38,258 bases of DNA from assembly GCA_023381895.1 (NCBI GenBank), contig JAMCTA010000083.1, forward strand, positions 1 to 38,258, read 5' to 3'. Below are positions 36,582 through 38,258 of this stretch, piece after piece. The stretch is from Chloroflexota bacterium (GTDB lineage: Bacteria > Chloroflexota > UBA4733). The notes under the pieces are model-generated. The model was given only the letters and a program-made list of their open reading frames with translations, ran no database searches and was not told where the DNA came from. The position numbers were made by a program, and so were the translations under genes. Position 1 is the first letter of the stretch. Every line of letters starts with the position of its first letter.

Positions 36582-37516
36582 TCACCGCTGTCATCACCGG
36601 CACACGAAGCAGCGAGCTTGCTGTCTGGCAGGCCGAGTTCGTCGCGGGCTGGCTCCGTGCGCATTTCTCCGGCCTCGACGTCCGGATCGAGCGCATCGCG
36701 ACGCAGGGCGATTGGGACCAACGCTCGTCGCTAGTCAGCATTGGGAGTACGGGCGTATTCACGGCGGAGATCGAAGAGGCGTTGCGCGCTAGACGCATCG
36801 ATATTGCGGTGCACAGCTGTAAAGACCTGCCGGTTACGCTGCACGACGACTTCGAGCTGGGGGCGATTCCGGAGCGCGGCAGCGTTGCTGACGTGCTCAT
36901 CAGCCGCACAGGAGCGACACTCCAGCAGCTTCCTGCAGGCGCCACAGTGGGAACGAGCAGTCTTCGCCGGACAGCTCAGCTGTTGGCGGCCCGTCCTGAT
37001 CTCCGTCCAGTTGCTCTTCGTGGCAACGTGCCAACGCGGTTGCGTAAAGCCTTGGAGCAGGCCGAGGTGGATGCTGTGGTGCTGGCAGAGGCTGGGATCG
37101 AGAGGCTTGACCTGCGTCGTTACATCTCGGAGGTACTGCCACTGGAGGTCATGCTCCCGGCGCCTGCCCAAGGGGCGCTCGCCGTTCAATGCCGGCACGG
37201 AGATACACGTGTGCTGGAGTTGCTGCGTGACTTGGAGCACCAGCCCACACGGCTTGCGGTGGAAGCAGAGCGTGCCTTTCTCGACGCACTTGGCGCGGGG
37301 TGCCGGCTACCCGTCGCGGCGTTGGGAAGATTTCTTGATGGCAGTCTGTCGCTGCAAGGACGAGTGCTGCACCCATCGGGAGCACCAACGCTGGAAGCGC
37401 GGCGCGCGGCACCGTGCGCGGACATCGCTGCAGCCAGAAGTCTGGGGCGTGCTCTGGCGACTGACGTGCTCTCCCAGGGAGCTGCCAATCTGCTCGCCGG
37501 TTGCTCGGTGCCGTGA
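36578..37516 (+). CDS. hemC: Porphobilinogen deaminase (hydroxymethylbilane synthase)
   Basis: Joins four porphobilinogen units into hydroxymethylbilane. The 312-residue protein has GTRSSELAVWQ at the start, the active-site region GSTGVFTAEIEEALRARRID then AVHSCKDLPV, GTSSLRRTAQL, ALRGNVPTRLRK and LPAPAQGALAVQCR. The Cys that carries the dipyrromethane cofactor is in LGAGCRLPVAA (about residue 242). It starts with ATG overlapping the hemA stop and its own TGA overlaps the hemD ATG, so the three genes are one operon. Confidence 0.96.
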   Translation: MITAVITGTRSSELAVWQAEFVAGWLRAHFSGLDVRIERIATQGDWDQRSSLVSIGSTGVFTAEIEEALRARRIDIAVHSCKDLPVTLHDDFELGAIPERGSVADVLISRTGATLQQLPAGATVGTSSLRRTAQLLAARPDLRPVALRGNVPTRLRKALEQAEVDAVVLAEAGIERLDLRRYISEVLPLEVMLPAPAQGALAVQCRHGDTRVLELLRDLEHQPTRLAVEAERAFLDALGAGCRLPVAALGRFLDGSLSLQGRVLHPSGAPTLEARRAAPCADIAAARSLGRALATDVLSQGAANLLAGCSVP

Positions 37517-38258
37517 TGGCCGGTGCCTCGATGTCACCTGCGCTGAAGGGTAAGCGGGTGGTGATTACCCGCGCTGCTCACCAAGCAGCCCCGCTCGTTA
37601 CCTTGCTTGAAGGGCGTGGCGCCGTCCCTATCCTCTTTCCTACCATTGCCGTCGAACTCACCGCCAGCGTTGCACTGCTCGATGCCGCATTGCAGCAGCT
37701 CGATCGATTCTCGTGGCTCGTCGTCACGAGCGTACACGGCAGCGAGCTCGTGCTCGAGCGGGGACGGAGCCTAGGATTGCCGCGCGGTCAGCTCCAGGCA
37801 GTGCGAGTTGCTGCGGTGGGGCGGGCGACGGCGGAGCCGTTCACGGAGGCTGGCGCTACGGTGGCATTGCAGCCAGCAATCGCCCGCGCGGATGTTCTCG
37901 CTGAAGAGCTCCTCAAGAGGATGACTGGCTCGAGAGAGCGCGTACTCTTGGTGCAGTCGGCTCTGGCCGATCCCACGCTCGAACAACAGCTTACTGCCTA
38001 TGGATGTAACGTGACGGTGATTCACCCGTATACCAGTGTGCTGAGTAGTCCTGATCCGGCAGCCTGGGCTGCCCTGCGAGCAGGAGTCGATGCAGTGCTC
38101 TTCACCAGCGCTTCGACGGTGACACACCTGCTGGCGCTGCTCGGCGAAGAGTGGGGAGCCATTCTCGATGAGGCGGTAATGATCTGCATCGGACCATCGA
38201 CAGCCCGAGCTGTGCGTGAGCACGGGTTGACGGTGCACGGTGTCGCTCGGGAGCAGTC
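37516..38258 (+). CDS. hemD: Uroporphyrinogen-III synthase, 3' end cut by the window edge
   Basis: From ATG 37516, one base into the hemC stop (TGATG), the frame stays open to the window end (over 245 codons). It reads LKGKRVVITRAAHQAAPLVTLLEGRGAVPILFPTIAVEL, then LVVTSVHGSELVLERG, AVGRATAEPFTEAGATVALQP, LLVQSALADPTLEQQL, VIHPYTSV, AVLFTSASTVTHLLALLG and ICIGPSTARAVREHGL. These are the recognised landmarks of HemD, which closes and rearranges hydroxymethylbilane into uroporphyrinogen III. Only the last few residues seem to be missing. A fusion to uroporphyrinogen methyltransferase or another domain beyond the edge cannot be excluded. Confidence 0.94.
   Translation, partial: MAGASMSPALKGKRVVITRAAHQAAPLVTLLEGRGAVPILFPTIAVELTASVALLDAALQQLDRFSWLVVTSVHGSELVLERGRSLGLPRGQLQAVRVAAVGRATAEPFTEAGATVALQPAIARADVLAEELLKRMTGSRERVLLVQSALADPTLEQQLTAYGCNVTVIHPYTSVLSSPDPAAWAALRAGVDAVLFTSASTVTHLLALLGEEWGAILDEAVMICIGPSTARAVREHGLTVHGVAREQ

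Overview
The window is about 38 kb of moderately GC-rich bacterial chromosome (around 60% GC by eye). Several traits fit a Chloroflexota-type bacterium (Thermomicrobia/Ktedonobacteria relatives). These are lipoprotein sugar-binding proteins with Thr-Pro-rich linkers, a CIRCE-controlled groESL operon, a GAAC-N4-GTTC SOS box, frequent GTG/TTG starts and a hemA-hemC-hemD cluster. The taxonomic placement is inference. I see no phage genes, insertion sequences, CRISPR arrays, tRNAs or rRNAs.

Layout. 1-2.2 kb: an aldo/keto reductase cut by the left edge, a terminator, a two-domain GNAT acetyltransferase and a small unknown gene. 2.4-8.2 kb: a double-length UvrA (two complete UvrA copies fused, four ATPase domains) behind a LexA-type SOS box. 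8.3-11.9 kb: a small lipoprotein, an alkaline-phosphatase-superfamily phosphodiesterase and an orphan ABC solute-binding lipoprotein. 12.0-14.1 kb: groES-groEL with promoter, perfect CIRCE and perfect terminator. 14.25-15.6 kb: wecB-type UDP-GlcNAc 2-epimerase behind a consensus promoter and a hairpin-rich leader. 16.0-17.9 kb: a decayed S9 prolyl oligopeptidase with two frameshifts and a deletion of the HGGP segment. 18.0-19.9 kb: divergent SDR oxidoreductase and aldo/keto reductase around an inverted repeat. 20.0-25.1 kb: a sugar ABC importer with two closely related binding proteins flanking two permeases and no ATPase. 25.4-27.8 kb: phosphoketolase. 27.9-31.1 kb (minus strand): a Gfo/Idh dehydrogenase, a GH1 beta-glucosidase whose natural start codon reads ATA, and a 5'-truncated phytanoyl-CoA dioxygenase relic. 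31.2-34.8 kb (minus strand): pyruvate:ferredoxin oxidoreductase. 34.9-35.3 kb: a spacer with a perfect 37-bp palindrome. 35.3 kb to the right edge: hemA-hemC-hemD, the last cut by the window edge.

How it fits together. The 18-35 kb part reads as carbohydrate metabolism: sugar import, glycoside hydrolysis, sugar oxidation/reduction, phosphoketolase cleavage to acetyl phosphate and PFOR-driven acetyl-CoA/ferredoxin chemistry. Part of it is eroding: the PhyH gene is a relic, the GH1 gene has lost a canonical start, and the neighbouring S9 peptidase is dead. The most unusual items are the covalent UvrA dimer, whose second half lacks the usual UvrB-binding motif and whose fourth ATPase signature reads LSRGE, the ATA-start GH1 gene, the twin binding proteins and the long palindrome between nifJ and hemA.
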